A stretch of 64,000 nucleotides of DNA from Pleurocapsa minor GSE-CHR-MK 17-07R (GTDB lineage: Bacteria > Chloroflexota > Anaerolineae > Aggregatilineales > Phototrophicaceae), in the NCBI GenBank assembly GCA_019359125.1, contig JAHHHY010000001.1:1-64000 (forward strand), in the 5' to 3' direction. Both the position numbers and the translations under genes were made by a program. Below the pieces are notes generated by a model, which did no database searches, was not told the DNA's origin, and saw only the letters and a list, made by a program, of their open reading frames with translations. Positions 17,580 to 26,663 of this stretch are shown in pieces; position 1 is the stretch's first letter; each line of letters opens with the position of its first letter.

Positions 17580-18830
17580 TTATCCCGTGCGCGTCCATGC
17601 CCCGTTGATCAGCGCAAAGGTGAACTGCACGGCCCCGTTGGCATTTGTGCCGGAGGCGGTGATGATCGGGTTGCCGCCGCCATCAGACGACAGGGTCGCG
17701 CTGACGAGCTGCGCCGTGATGCCTTCCTGGCCCAGCCGCCACGCCAGATAATCGCGCCAGTCCAGCGCCGGGTCAGACGCGGGCGCGGGATACTCCGGGG
17801 ACGTGAGCGCCGACACGATCGGCTCGCCTGTGGTCACGCGGCCCAGGAACAGCATCAGGCCGGAAGCGCCGCGTGACGCCAGCACGCTGTCGATCAACGT
17901 CGCGCCGGAAGGCACGTTCAGGAACTGGCCCACCAATGCCGAGGCTGCCGCCCGATGCGCGTAGGCTGCATCGCCTGAGGCGTCTGGCGCGGGTTGCAGG
18001 GCGCGCTCCACCAGCAGGCGTGCGACCAGATTGGCCGCCTCCAACTGCTGCACCGGGTCAAACAGCGCGTCGGTGCGCGCGCCGCGCAGATACGGCGACT
18101 GCATCTCCAGATAGGGCGGATCCTGCGACAGCCACTGCGTCGCCACATTGTCCGCCGGGGTGATGACCACGCGCATGTCGGGCGCTGTACAGCCGAGCAA
18201 TTCGCAGCCCCGGCTCAGCCAGATGCTGATTTGTTCTGAGGCGGCCTGCGCGAAGCGGCTGTCGAGCCCCTGATAACTCACCTCCACGCTGCCTGCGCGG
18301 ATCGTGCCGGGATCGCCCCAGAACGTGAAATCGGGCGGCACATGAAACCAGCCGTCTTCGTAGCGCCAGTAGAACCAGACGCGGGCATACGGTGCGCCGC
18401 CGATAATTTCCTCGACGATCACGCGGCCGCGCTGGCCGTCAACGGCGATATCGCGGATGGTGCCTGCCAGCGATACGTCCGACTGCTGCTTGAGCGCCTG
18501 ATAATTGTCGAATGAGGCGCGCTGGACAGTCAGCCAGTCTTCCGATGCGCTGCGCTGCAAACGCAGAAACAGGTCGCTGTCGCCCACTCGCAGGGCGGTG
18601 ACCTCGCTGGAGACTGTGTCGCGCAGGGCCTGCTCTACTTCAAAATCGACATAACGCAGGCGCAGCAGGATGGCTGCCACGATGCCGCCGACCACCAGCA
18701 GCAGCACCAGCAGCAGGCCGATGAAGCGCAGCAGCGCCCGGCGTCCGGCGTGGGCCAGCTCCATGTCTTCGCCCATGTCGGGCAGGCGTTCGCGCTCGGC
18801 CTCAATTTCCCAGTTTACTTTAAAGCCCAT
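17580..18830 (-). CDS. Hypothetical membrane-anchored protein, 416 aa
   Basis: An N-terminal cytoplasmic tail of about 35 residues is followed by one membrane helix (residues about 35-58, rich in Leu, Val, Ile) and a large extracytoplasmic domain. I recognise no enzyme motif. The outside part has two cysteines close together (RGCELLGC) and many Trp, Asp and Gly, and resembles a secreted all-beta or peptidase-like fold without a visible catalytic set. It starts 19 bases after birA ends, on the same strand, so the two are probably co-transcribed. Confidence 0.65.
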   Translation of the reverse strand: MGFKVNWEIEAERERLPDMGEDMELAHAGRRALLRFIGLLLVLLLVVGGIVAAILLRLRYVDFEVEQALRDTVSSEVTALRVGDSDLFLRLQRSASEDWLTVQRASFDNYQALKQQSDVSLAGTIRDIAVDGQRGRVIVEEIIGGAPYARVWFYWRYEDGWFHVPPDFTFWGDPGTIRAGSVEVSYQGLDSRFAQAASEQISIWLSRGCELLGCTAPDMRVVITPADNVATQWLSQDPPYLEMQSPYLRGARTDALFDPVQQLEAANLVARLLVERALQPAPDASGDAAYAHRAAASALVGQFLNVPSGATLIDSVLASRGASGLMLFLGRVTTGEPIVSALTSPEYPAPASDPALDWRDYLAWRLGQEGITAQLVSATLSSDGGGNPIITASGTNANGAVQFTFALINGAWTRTG

Positions 18831-18849
18831 TGTCGGGTCCTCTTTTTGG

Positions 18850-19611
18850 CTAGGGGGACGTGATGACGAGAATATCCCCGGCGGTCACCACGTGTATATG
18901 GCCATCGTCGTGCTCGATCAGCAGCGCGCCGTCTGGCGAGACATCGCGGGCGATGCCTGCCACCGGGCCCTCTGCTGTGGAGACCTGCACGCGGGTATTG
19001 AGCATGTTCAGCGCATCGCGCCATGCGTGAAACAGGGCCGGTTCGGCCATGCGCACGCGCCAGAAATCCAGCCGTTCCAGCACAGACTGCAAAAGCTGGG
19101 CGCGGTCGATGGTGCGGCCGAGCGCCGTTTCAGCGCTGATCGCCGTCTCGCGGAAGGGTGTGTCCTCAAAGTTGATGCGCACATTCAGGCCGATGCCCAG
19201 CGCCACGCCGATGCTGTCGCCGTTCCAGGCCGCTTCTGCCAGCACGCCGCACACCTTTTTGCCGCCTATCTGCACATCATTCGGATACTTGATGCCCAGT
19301 CCGCTGATGCCTGATGCCTGCAGTGCCTGCAGCACGGCCAGCGCCCCCAGCATCGTCGCCCGCACGGCAAGCTCGCGCGGCGGATGAAACAGGTAGGTGA
19401 ACATGAGCGCGCTCCCCGGCGGCGCAAACCAGGAACGACCCAGTCGGCCGCGCCCGGCAGTCTGTTCGTCCGCGACGACGATGCTGCCATCGGGACAGCC
19501 CGCGGCCAGCCACGCCAGCCCGATCGTGTTGGTGCTGGGCGTGTCGTCAAAATACCGGAATGATCTTGTGCCCGGAAGCTGCGCCAGGCGCGCATGCGAC
19601 AAATCAGACAT
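18850..19611 (-). CDS. birA: Biotin-[acetyl-CoA-carboxylase] ligase
   Basis: This protein attaches biotin to carboxylase carrier proteins. The biotinyl-AMP loop GRGRLGRSW is clear at residues about 54-62, and the KYPNDVQIGGKKVCGVLAE block carries the catalytic lysine. It has no N-terminal helix-turn-helix, so it is the monofunctional class and not a repressor. I chose ATG 19611, which gives about 253 aa; the longer frame to 19734 runs into the HIT promoter. It is divergent from the HIT gene. Confidence 0.9.
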   Translation of the reverse strand: MSDLSHARLAQLPGTRSFRYFDDTPSTNTIGLAWLAAGCPDGSIVVADEQTAGRGRLGRSWFAPPGSALMFTYLFHPPRELAVRATMLGALAVLQALQASGISGLGIKYPNDVQIGGKKVCGVLAEAAWNGDSIGVALGIGLNVRINFEDTPFRETAISAETALGRTIDRAQLLQSVLERLDFWRVRMAEPALFHAWRDALNMLNTRVQVSTAEGPVAGIARDVSPDGALLIEHDDGHIHVVTAGDILVITSP

Positions 19612-19662
19612 GTTGGATGCGGCTCCTGTGGGCCATTTTACCATGAGCAACCTGTGATGATA

Positions 19663-19692
19663 TTGGCCACATCGGCTGGCAAAGGCGTATAA
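19663..19692 (+). promoter_or_regulatory. Sigma-70-type promoter for the HIT gene
   Basis: TTGGCC (19663-19668) and a perfect TATAAT (19687-19692) are separated by 18 bases. The ATG follows at 19726, giving a leader of about 25-30 bases. Confidence 0.55.
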
Positions 19693-19725
19693 TTTCAGGC
19701 GATTTGCCCACGCCAGAGGCACGCA

Positions 19726-20232
19726 ATGGATCATCTGTATACCCCGTGGCGGATGGCCTACATCCGCGGTGAGAAAACGCCTTCGTCAGGCTGCCTGTTC
19801 TGCACAGCGCCGACGCAGCCCCCCGCCCAAAGCCAGGTGGTGGCGCGCAGCCAGCATGTGTATGTGATCATGAACCGCTATCCGTATAACAACGGACACG
19901 TGATGGTGGTGCCGTTTGCCCACGTGGCCAGCATGGAAGAGATGCTGCCAGATGCGTTGCTCGACCTGATGCAGACGACCAACCGCGCCATCGCCGCCCT
20001 GCGTAAGCTCTATAATCCTGCGGCCTTCAATATAGGGGCGAATATCGGCCAGGCTGCCGGCGCGGGCATCGCTGAGCATTTTCACCTGCATGTGGTGCCG
20101 CGCTGGCCGGGCGACGCCAACTTTATGACCGTGACAGGCGATACCCGCGTTATCGCGGATACCATCGAGAATACTTTTCATGAGCTAGTGGCCGTCTGGT
20201 CACAGCTATACACGCACAAGGACGAGACATAA
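19726..20232 (+). CDS. HIT-family nucleotide hydrolase/phosphorylase
   Basis: The histidine triad HFHLHVVPRW lies near residue 124 and is the active-site signature for nucleotidyl transfer or hydrolysis of dinucleotides such as Ap4A. A CxxC-type N-terminal segment (SGCLFCTA) could hold zinc, as in the AP4A phosphorylase-like branch. The 168 aa length is normal. A GAGG ribosome site sits just upstream. The next gene, a thiolase, begins 6 bases after the stop, so they may share a transcript. Confidence 0.87.
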   Translation: MDHLYTPWRMAYIRGEKTPSSGCLFCTAPTQPPAQSQVVARSQHVYVIMNRYPYNNGHVMVVPFAHVASMEEMLPDALLDLMQTTNRAIAALRKLYNPAAFNIGANIGQAAGAGIAEHFHLHVVPRWPGDANFMTVTGDTRVIADTIENTFHELVAVWSQLYTHKDET

Positions 20233-20237
20233 CCATC

Positions 20238-21449
20238 ATGCACAGCCAGAAGCACGCACAAGACATCGTCATCGTTGGCGCAGCACGCACCCCGATTGGT
20301 AAATTCCTGGGCGGGCTGTCAGGCGTCAGCGCCGCTGAGCTGGGCCAGATTGCTGCCAAGGAAGCCCTGGCGCGCTCTGGCGTGAACCCCGCCTCCATCG
20401 ATGAAGTGATCGTGGGTAATGTGATCAGCGCGGGCGTTGGGCAGGCGCTGCCCCGCCAGATCAGCATCGGTGCCGGGATTCCTGACAGCGTGGGCGGCCT
20501 GACTGTCAACAAGGTGTGCGGCAGCGGCCTGAAAGCCGTCATGCTGGCCGCCAATGCGATCAAATCCGGCGACGGGAATCTGTATCTGGCGGGCGGCGTG
20601 GAGAGCATGAGTCGCGCGCCCTATCTGGATGATACGCATCGCATGGGCAACAAATACGGCCATGTGCAGCTGCGCGACAGCGTGCTGACCGATGGCCTGT
20701 GGTGCACCTTCTGCGAGGCGCCGATGGGCAATTCGGCCGAACATGTGGCGCGCGTGGTGGGGGTGTCGCGTGCGGAAATGGACGCGTTTGCGCTGCGCAG
20801 CCACCAGAACGCGCACGACGCTACCGAGAACGGCCGCTTTATGGCTGAAATCGCGCCGGTCGTTATCAGGGGCCGCAAGGGTGACACGGTCATCACGCGT
20901 GACGAGTCGATTCGCCCGGATACCAGCCTGGAAGCGCTGGCGAAGCTGGCCCCTGCGTTTGAAAAAGACGGCGCGGTCACGGCGGGCAATGCACCCGGCC
21001 TGAACGATGGCGCGGCCTTCACCGTGGTCACCAGCCGCGAGTATGCCGACCAGCACGGCCTGGCGCCGCTGGCCCGCGTGGTCGCTTACGGCCAGGCGGC
21101 CATGGAACCGGCGATGATTTTCTACGCGCCGGTGAAGGCGATTCCTGCTGCGCTGCTTCGCGCCGGCTGGACCATCGACGATGTCGACCTGTTTGAGATC
21201 AACGAGGCGTTTGCGGCGCAGGCGGTGGCCGATATCAAGGGCCTGCGCAACGAAGGTTACGCGATCGATGAAGCAAAAGTCAATGTGAACGGTGGCGCGA
21301 TTGCGCTGGGTCATCCGCTGGGCGCCAGCGGCGCGCGCGTGCTGACCACGCTGATTTACGCCCTGCGCGACCGTGGCCTGAAGCGCGGCATCGCGGCGCT
21401 GTGCCTGGGCGGTGGCGAGGCCGTCGCCATGGCAGTCGAGCTTGAATAA
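20238..21449 (+). CDS. Acetyl-CoA C-acetyltransferase (thiolase)
   Basis: The enzyme condenses or cleaves acetyl-CoA and acetoacetyl-CoA. The catalytic Cys is in VNKVCGSGLKAV (about residue 94), the His in GGAIALGHPLGASGAR, and the second Cys in LCLGGGEAVA near the C-terminus. The 403 aa length suits the tetrameric biosynthetic or degradative class II enzyme. Neighbours do not include other beta-oxidation genes, so a role in acetyl-CoA metabolism or mevalonate/PHB-type supply stays open. Confidence 0.92.
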   Translation: MHSQKHAQDIVIVGAARTPIGKFLGGLSGVSAAELGQIAAKEALARSGVNPASIDEVIVGNVISAGVGQALPRQISIGAGIPDSVGGLTVNKVCGSGLKAVMLAANAIKSGDGNLYLAGGVESMSRAPYLDDTHRMGNKYGHVQLRDSVLTDGLWCTFCEAPMGNSAEHVARVVGVSRAEMDAFALRSHQNAHDATENGRFMAEIAPVVIRGRKGDTVITRDESIRPDTSLEALAKLAPAFEKDGAVTAGNAPGLNDGAAFTVVTSREYADQHGLAPLARVVAYGQAAMEPAMIFYAPVKAIPAALLRAGWTIDDVDLFEINEAFAAQAVADIKGLRNEGYAIDEAKVNVNGGAIALGHPLGASGARVLTTLIYALRDRGLKRGIAALCLGGGEAVAMAVELE

Positions 21450-21473
21450 CCCGAAACCTGAGGAGGCGTGACC

Positions 21474-22463
21474 ATGCAGTACGTACGGCTGGGCAATACC
21501 GGCGTGAAAGTCTCACAGCTGTGCCTGGGTTGTATGACCTATGGCACCAGCAAATGGCGCGCATGGGTGCTGGACGAAGCCGAGTCGCGCCCGTTTATCG
21601 CCCGCGCCCTGGAGCACGGCATCAACTTTTTCGATACCGCGGATATGTATTCGCTGGGCGAAAGCGAGGCCGTGCTGGGGCGCGCATTGCGTGAGCTGGG
21701 CGTCGCCCGCGAAGATGTGGTGATCGCCTCCAAAGTGTATAACCCGATGGGTCCGAAGCCGAATCAGCGCGGGCTGTCGCGCAAGCACATCTTCGAGGCG
21801 GTTGATGCCTCGCTGCGCCGACTGGGCATGGACTACATAGACCTGTACCAGATTCATCGCTGGGACGACGACACCCCAATCGAGGAGACACTGGAGGCGC
21901 TGAACGATCTGGTGCGCATGGGCAAGGTGCTGTACCTGGGCGCCAGCACGATGTGGACGTGGCAGTTTGCCAAGGCGCGCTACCTGAGCGCCGCCAACGG
22001 CTGGTCGCAGTTCGTGACCATGCAGAATCACTATAACCTGATTTACCGCGAGGAAGAGCGCGAGATGATCCCGTTCTGTATCGATCAGGGCGTGGCGGTC
22101 ATCCCGTGGAGCCCGCTGGCGCGCGGCTTCCTGGCCGGCAACCGCACCCGCGAGGGCGCCGCCAAACAGGGCGATACCATCCGCGCAAAGACCGATGATT
22201 ACGCGCAGAACATGTATTATCAGCCGGAAGACTTTGCCGTGGCCGAGCGCGTGGGCGAAGTGGCGGCGAAATACGGCGTGAAGAATGCGCAGGTCGCGTT
22301 GGCATGGGTGCTGCATCGGCCGGGCATCACCGCGCCGATTATCGGGGCCAGCAAGATGTACCAGCTTGACGAGGCCGTGGCTGCACTCGACCTGAAACTG
22401 AGCGAAGATGATATGCGCGTGCTGGAAGAGCCGTACGTGCCGCACGCCACACTCGGATTCTGA
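21474..22463 (+). CDS. Aldo/keto reductase
   Basis: The (beta/alpha)8 reductase signature begins with YVRLGNTGVKVSQLCLGCM. Catalytic residues are visible as Asp-Tyr in FDTADMY, Lys in IASKVYNPMG and His in LYQIHRWDD; IIGASKMYQLDEAV near the end binds NADPH. ATG 21474 lies 7 bases after a perfect AGGAGG, so this start is better than the GTG at 21468. Substrate unknown. Confidence 0.93.
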   Translation: MQYVRLGNTGVKVSQLCLGCMTYGTSKWRAWVLDEAESRPFIARALEHGINFFDTADMYSLGESEAVLGRALRELGVAREDVVIASKVYNPMGPKPNQRGLSRKHIFEAVDASLRRLGMDYIDLYQIHRWDDDTPIEETLEALNDLVRMGKVLYLGASTMWTWQFAKARYLSAANGWSQFVTMQNHYNLIYREEEREMIPFCIDQGVAVIPWSPLARGFLAGNRTREGAAKQGDTIRAKTDDYAQNMYYQPEDFAVAERVGEVAAKYGVKNAQVALAWVLHRPGITAPIIGASKMYQLDEAVAALDLKLSEDDMRVLEEPYVPHATLGF

Positions 22464-22493
22464 CAAACGTGCTTCGACGCGCTCTGTTTAACA

Positions 22494-22523
22494 TTAACAA
22501 CTGTTAAGCGCGTGTTATATAAA
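22494..22523 (+). promoter_or_regulatory. Promoter with palindromic operator before the BMP gene
   Basis: TTAACA (22494-22499) and TATAAA (22518-22523), spaced 18 bases, each match sigma-70 boxes at 5 of 6. The -35 box is one arm of the palindrome TTAACA-AC-TGTTAA (22494-22507), and another TTAACA lies at 22488. A repressor could bind here. The leader to the TTG start is about 130 bases and holds a small stem CTGCA/TGCAG (22524-22536) followed by T-rich DNA. Confidence 0.55.
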
Positions 22524-22660
22524 CTGCACAATGCAGCGTTTTTGGGGTCAGGACGCACAAAAAATTGCACCTGAACGTTGTGCGCCTCGCGCTAACGCGT
22601 TTTGGATGGCTGCGATAGACTGCACTTTGGACAAGGTATTTGCCCTGAGGAGGGTTCACT

Positions 22661-23851
22661 TTGCGTTTCAAAGTACTGTTGATCGTGGCTTTGCTGTTGG
22701 TAGTTGGGGTCTTGCCGGGTGCTGCGCAGGACGACGAATTCGTGTTCGGCCTGGTGCTGGTGGGGCCGCGTACGGATCAGGGATGGAGCCAGGCGCATTA
22801 CGAAGGCGCGCAATATGTGGAAGAAAACGTGCCAGGTGCCCGCGCGCTGGTGTTCGACAGCCTGAACCCCAGTGACGCGCCGGAAACCACGCTGCGTGAC
22901 GTAGTTCAGAACATGGTGGATGAGGGCGCCCGCCTGATCATCACCACATCGGACGCATTTGAAGAAGATACCAATATCGTCGCCGAGGCATTCCCGGACA
23001 TCGTGTTCGTGAACGTCACCGGCAGCAATGTGCTGCAGGGCGCTCCGCCGAACGTGGGCAATTACAATGCCCAGCCTGAGTGGACGCAGGCCATCAATGG
23101 TTGTGCGGCCGCGCTGACCACCGAAACCGGCAACATTGGTTACCTTGGCCCGCTTATCAACACGGAAACCCGCCGTCTGGCGGCGTCCAGCTACCTGGGC
23201 GCGCGCTACTGCTGGGAAAACTATGCCGGCATGAACCCGGATGACCTGACCTTCACGGTGACGTGGATCGGCTTCTGGTTCAATATCCCCGGCGTCACGC
23301 TGAACCCGACCGAAGAAGCAAATTCGTTCTTCGACAACGGCGCGGATGTGGTCATCGGCGCCATCGATACCACCGAGGCACTGGTGGTGGCGGGGCAGCG
23401 CCGCGAGGCAGGCGAGAACGTGTTTGCCACCGGCTACGATTACATCAATGCCTGTGACCAGGCGCCCGAAGTGTGCATCGGCGTGCCCTACTACAACTGG
23501 GGCCAGTACTACTCCGAGCTTGTCGAGCAGGTGCGCGATGGTGCTTGGGAGCAGGAATGGATCTGGGAAGAGCCGACGTGGGACAACATCGTCGATTCGA
23601 CCACTGCCTCGGCCGCCGTCAGCATCGGTGACGCGCTGAGCGAAGAAGACCGTGTGTTGCTGGACGAATTTATCGCGGAGATGACGGCGTTCGGCAGCGA
23701 CCCGGCCAACGACGAGCGCATTTTCCTGTGGGAAGGCCCGCTCACACTCCAGGACGGCACCGTGCTGGCTGAAGAAGGTGAATTCGTGCCGCTGCTGGAC
23801 ATTTGGTACCTGCCGCAGATTCTCGATGGCATGATCGGCTCCAGCAACTAA
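22661..23851 (+). CDS. BMP-family solute-binding protein (PnrA-like)
   Basis: This is an exported ligand-binding protein of an ABC transporter. It starts with a signal peptide (residues about 1-22), then the Med/BMP fold with GLVLVGPRTDQGWSQAHYEGA near the N-terminus, typical of nucleoside/purine-binding PnrA-type proteins. There is no lipobox cysteine at the cleavage site, which is unusual for a monoderm-like cell. TTG 22661 has a strong GAGGAGG site. No ABC permease or ATPase genes follow, so its partners must be elsewhere. A purine-nucleoside ligand would fit punA and the xanthine dehydrogenase genes. Confidence 0.88.
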   Translation: MRFKVLLIVALLLVVGVLPGAAQDDEFVFGLVLVGPRTDQGWSQAHYEGAQYVEENVPGARALVFDSLNPSDAPETTLRDVVQNMVDEGARLIITTSDAFEEDTNIVAEAFPDIVFVNVTGSNVLQGAPPNVGNYNAQPEWTQAINGCAAALTTETGNIGYLGPLINTETRRLAASSYLGARYCWENYAGMNPDDLTFTVTWIGFWFNIPGVTLNPTEEANSFFDNGADVVIGAIDTTEALVVAGQRREAGENVFATGYDYINACDQAPEVCIGVPYYNWGQYYSELVEQVRDGAWEQEWIWEEPTWDNIVDSTTASAAVSIGDALSEEDRVLLDEFIAEMTAFGSDPANDERIFLWEGPLTLQDGTVLAEEGEFVPLLDIWYLPQILDGMIGSSN

Positions 23852-23871
23852 ATTACAGAAGTCTCTGAACC

Positions 23872-23880
23872 TGTTAGAAT
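23872..23880 (+). promoter_or_regulatory. Extended -10 element before the Rieske gene
   Basis: TG-T-TAGAAT forms an extended -10, with TG at 23872-23873 and the hexamer at 23875-23880. No good -35 is seen. The start point would be about 50 bases before ATG 23937. Confidence 0.35.
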
Positions 23881-23936
23881 CATGGGAGGTGTCGCGCTGC
23901 GATGCCTCTCATGCTGTATGGAAGGATAATCCCCCC

Positions 23937-24902
23937 ATGATTCAGGACCCGGTGCTGTTGAACGAATGGCATGTGGTGCGGCCGGCAAGCCAGGTGCCAG
24001 TTGGCGTGCCTGTGCCCGCCCGCCTGCTGGACGAGGATATTGTGCTGTGGCGCTCGGGTGACCAGCTCATGGCCTGGCAGGACCTGTGCATCCACCGCGG
24101 CACCAAGCTGTCGCTGGGCAGGGTGGAGGGCGAGTGCCTGATCTGCCCATACCACGGCTGGGTGTATGACGAAGCCGGGAAGTGCGTGAAGATTCCGGCG
24201 CATCCGGACCAGGTGCCGCCCGACAAGGCGCGCGTGCAGACCTATCATGTGCAGGAAAAATATGGCTGGATCTGGGTATGCATGGGCACGCCCAGCCACG
24301 AGATTCCCCCGTTTGCCGAGTGGGACCAGGAGGAGTTTCGCAAGATCGCCTGCGGCCCGTATAAGTTCAAAGCCAGCGCCCCGCGCGTGCTGGAGAACTT
24401 CCTCGACATCGCGCATTTTCCGTTTGTGCATGAAGGTTACCTGGGCGACCCGGACCACACCGAAATCAGCAACTACGAGGCCGTCGTGGATGAAAACGGC
24501 GTGACCGCCGACGATATCCGCGTGTGGCAGCCCGACCCGGACGGCACGGGTGTGGGCAAGCATGTGGTGTATACCTACCGCGTGCTGCGTCCGCTGCTGG
24601 CCTATTTCGTCAAACGCGAGGCGCGCCAGTTCTCGATCCTGTTCGCCGTCACGCCGGTCTCTGAATTCGAGAGCGAAGGCTGGATGTGGATGAACATGAA
24701 CTACGGCTATGACGTGCCGTATGACGAGATGGTGCAGTTTCAGAATACCGTCGCCGGGCAGGATATCCCGATTGTGGAGAGCCAGCGCCCGGAGCGCCTG
24801 CCGCTGGACTTGCAGGCCGAGCTGCATCTGCGCAGTGACCGCACGGCGATTGCCTATCGCAAGTGGCTGCGCGAACTGGGGCTGACGTTCGGCACAGCGT
24901 AA
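23937..24902 (+). CDS. Rieske [2Fe-2S] aromatic ring-hydroxylating oxygenase-type protein
   Basis: The Rieske cluster motif is CxH-x17-CxxH (CIHRGTKL ... CPYHGW, about residues 46-70). The C-terminal part is the alpha-subunit catalytic domain with the EDFLDIAHFPFVHE-like sequence (here ENFLDIAHFPFVHEGYLGD) that holds the mononuclear iron ligands. The family includes vanillate demethylase and pheophorbide-type oxygenases. No reductase partner is next to it. ATG 23937 with GGAAGGA upstream is preferred over the longer frame at 23889. Substrate unknown. Confidence 0.87.
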   Translation: MIQDPVLLNEWHVVRPASQVPVGVPVPARLLDEDIVLWRSGDQLMAWQDLCIHRGTKLSLGRVEGECLICPYHGWVYDEAGKCVKIPAHPDQVPPDKARVQTYHVQEKYGWIWVCMGTPSHEIPPFAEWDQEEFRKIACGPYKFKASAPRVLENFLDIAHFPFVHEGYLGDPDHTEISNYEAVVDENGVTADDIRVWQPDPDGTGVGKHVVYTYRVLRPLLAYFVKREARQFSILFAVTPVSEFESEGWMWMNMNYGYDVPYDEMVQFQNTVAGQDIPIVESQRPERLPLDLQAELHLRSDRTAIAYRKWLRELGLTFGTA

Positions 24903-24911
24903 TCATATGTG

Positions 24912-24940
24912 CCACGGGGTGAGCAAACCTCGCCCCGTGG
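24912..24940. terminator. Bidirectional hairpin between convergent genes
   Basis: A 12-bp stem (24912-24923 with 24929-24940, one G-U pair) closes a 5-base loop. It lies between the Rieske gene end and the minus-strand SDR gene end. No long T-run follows, but a role as shared terminator is likely. Confidence 0.55.
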
Positions 24941-24970
24941 TGGCAAATCAAAACCGCCTGACTCAACTAA

Positions 24971-25681
24971 CTACCAGGGCAGCGGCTGGCCGTCCTGAAA
25001 GAATGCACCGGTCGGGCCATCATCGGGCAGGGTGACTGCCCACACCACGCTAGCCGCGCCGTCTGGAATCGGTCGACCGCCGGGGCCGCCCATTTCGGTA
25101 TCCACCCAGCCAGGACAAATACTGTTCACCAGAATCCCCTCGGACTTCAGATCGACGGCCAGCATGCGCGTGACCGCGTTCAGCGCGGCTTTGGTCATGC
25201 TGTAGATGGCGCTGTCGTAGCTGGTCTTCATGCGCGCGATCGAGCCAGATTCGCTGGACACATTGACGATGCGCACATGCGTCCCTTTGCGCAGCAGTGG
25301 CAGGAATGCCTGCGCCATCTGCCACGCGCCCAACACATTGGTCTGCACGGCTGCCTGCGCCAGTGACAGGTCGACATTGCTGGCTTTCTGGCGCGTCATG
25401 TAGTAAATGGCCGCGTTGTTCACCAGCACATCCAGCCGCCCATACTCCTGCGTGACCTGTGCGGCAGCCGCCTGAATGCTGGCCGGGTCGCTGATATCGA
25501 GCTGAAGCGGGCTGATGCTGAAGCCCTCTGCACGCAGCGCCTCGGCGGCCTGCGCGACTTTGGCGGCATCGCGGCCGCTGAGCAGCACATGGTAGCCCAG
25601 CCTGCCCAGCTGACGCGATACTTCAAAGCCAATGCCGCGATTTGCGCCGGTCACCAGCGCGATACGCCCGGATGTCGCCAT
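24971..25681 (-). CDS. Short-chain dehydrogenase/reductase
   Basis: NAD(P)-binding TGANRGIG is at residues about 8-15, NNAAIYY in the middle, and the catalytic Ser and Tyr-x3-Lys (NVSSESGS, YSMTKAALN) are present. The protein resembles carbonyl reductase-type SDRs. ATG 25681 gives 236 aa and has a GAGAGG upstream; the longer frame to 25717 overlaps the DUF3224 gene by 11 bases. The last of a minus-strand gene block. Substrate unknown. Confidence 0.9.
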   Translation of the reverse strand: MATSGRIALVTGANRGIGFEVSRQLGRLGYHVLLSGRDAAKVAQAAEALRAEGFSISPLQLDISDPASIQAAAAQVTQEYGRLDVLVNNAAIYYMTRQKASNVDLSLAQAAVQTNVLGAWQMAQAFLPLLRKGTHVRIVNVSSESGSIARMKTSYDSAIYSMTKAALNAVTRMLAVDLKSEGILVNSICPGWVDTEMGGPGGRPIPDGAASVVWAVTLPDDGPTGAFFQDGQPLPW

Positions 25682-25706
25682 GGTCGTTCTGCCTCTCAGA
25701 AATGGG

Positions 25707-26129
25707 TTACTGGTCAAACGAATAGGTAAAGTCCATCGGGTAGCTTTCCTGATGCCCGATGATGCGGATGGTCGCCTTGCCGCTGATGCCGGTCAGGCCA
25801 CCGTGGCCGGAGCCGGGGATGATCTCCAGCGTGCCGACCACTACACCCGCCTCGTCGACAATGCCGTTGTGCAGGAAGGTGAATCCGCCCTCGCGCCCAT
25901 CGACGCTGCCGGTGATGACTTCCAGCCCGGTGTAGACGACCGTGCCGGTTTCGCGGTAGTGCATCAGGTACTTGAGCACGCCTTCGCCTACGATCGCGCC
26001 CTTGTACACATATACGATATCGGAAACCGTCGCCTTTGCGCCAGTGACGTCGCGCGCGATACGGCCATCATAGGTTACTTCGGCCCAGCTTTTCACGGAA
26101 AATTGTACGTTTGTCGGATGTTCGGTCAT
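25707..26129 (-). CDS. DUF3224 domain-containing protein
   Basis: The 140 aa protein matches the DUF3224 pattern, with a long beta-barrel-like run and the conserved GSGHGGLTGISGKATI near the C-terminus. Function unknown; such small barrel proteins are common beside detoxification genes. AGGA lies just upstream of the ATG. It sits between the SDR and GNAT genes on the same strand. Confidence 0.78.
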   Translation of the reverse strand: MTEHPTNVQFSVKSWAEVTYDGRIARDVTGAKATVSDIVYVYKGAIVGEGVLKYLMHYRETGTVVYTGLEVITGSVDGREGGFTFLHNGIVDEAGVVVGTLEIIPGSGHGGLTGISGKATIRIIGHQESYPMDFTYSFDQ

Positions 26130-26203
26130 GGCTATCCTCCACGGTGCATATAGAACTGATGCTCTATGGCATGGGCTGGATGTGGTGTGACACAGATGAG
26201 AGA

Positions 26204-26659
26204 TTACAGGTCCAGCCGCAGCATGAGCAGGTCGCGGATGCGGATGCCGTTTTCGTAGGCGGGCTGGGCCAGGTCATCGAAAAAGCCTTTGCGCACGCTG
26301 TCCATGCGGAAACCGCACTTCTGGTAGAAGACGATGTTGCCTATGCTGGCATTGGCGGTGCCGACGAGCAGGAATCCCACGCCCAGCGAACGCATCGCAT
26401 TGGCCAGATGTGACAGGATATCGCGCCCATAGCCGTGACCGCGCAGCTCAGTCGGTACGGCCAGATAGACGATTTCGGCATGCTCAGGCGCCCGGCACAG
26501 CACGAGCGCGCCAATGACGCGCCCGTCTGCATAGGCCAGATAGGATGTGTTGTCACGGTTTTGCAGCGCCTGGGCGATGCGCCTGTCATCTTCGTCGGCG
26601 TCGTGCAGCAGATGCAGCAGCGTCGCGAAGTAGCGGCTTTCGATCAGGCTGATGCCCAT
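26204..26659 (-). CDS. GNAT-family N-acetyltransferase
   Basis: The GNAT fold is visible: V-L-CRAPEHAEIVYLAV as the beta4 strand, then the acetyl-CoA loop RGHGYGRDIL and a final beta strand NIVFYQKCGF. Length (151 aa) is usual. The substrate cannot be read from sequence. The gene begins 4 bases after the ABC exporter gene ends, so it is part of that transcript; an acetyl-transfer role in resistance or transport is possible. Confidence 0.82.
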   Translation of the reverse strand: MGISLIESRYFATLLHLLHDADEDDRRIAQALQNRDNTSYLAYADGRVIGALVLCRAPEHAEIVYLAVPTELRGHGYGRDILSHLANAMRSLGVGFLLVGTANASIGNIVFYQKCGFRMDSVRKGFFDDLAQPAYENGIRIRDLLMLRLDL

Positions 26660-26663
26660 CGGG

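Noticed and set aside
22530-22660. The long leader of the BMP gene as a purine riboswitch
   Set aside because: I could not find the conserved three-way junction of the purine riboswitch. Only short, unrelated stems are seen.
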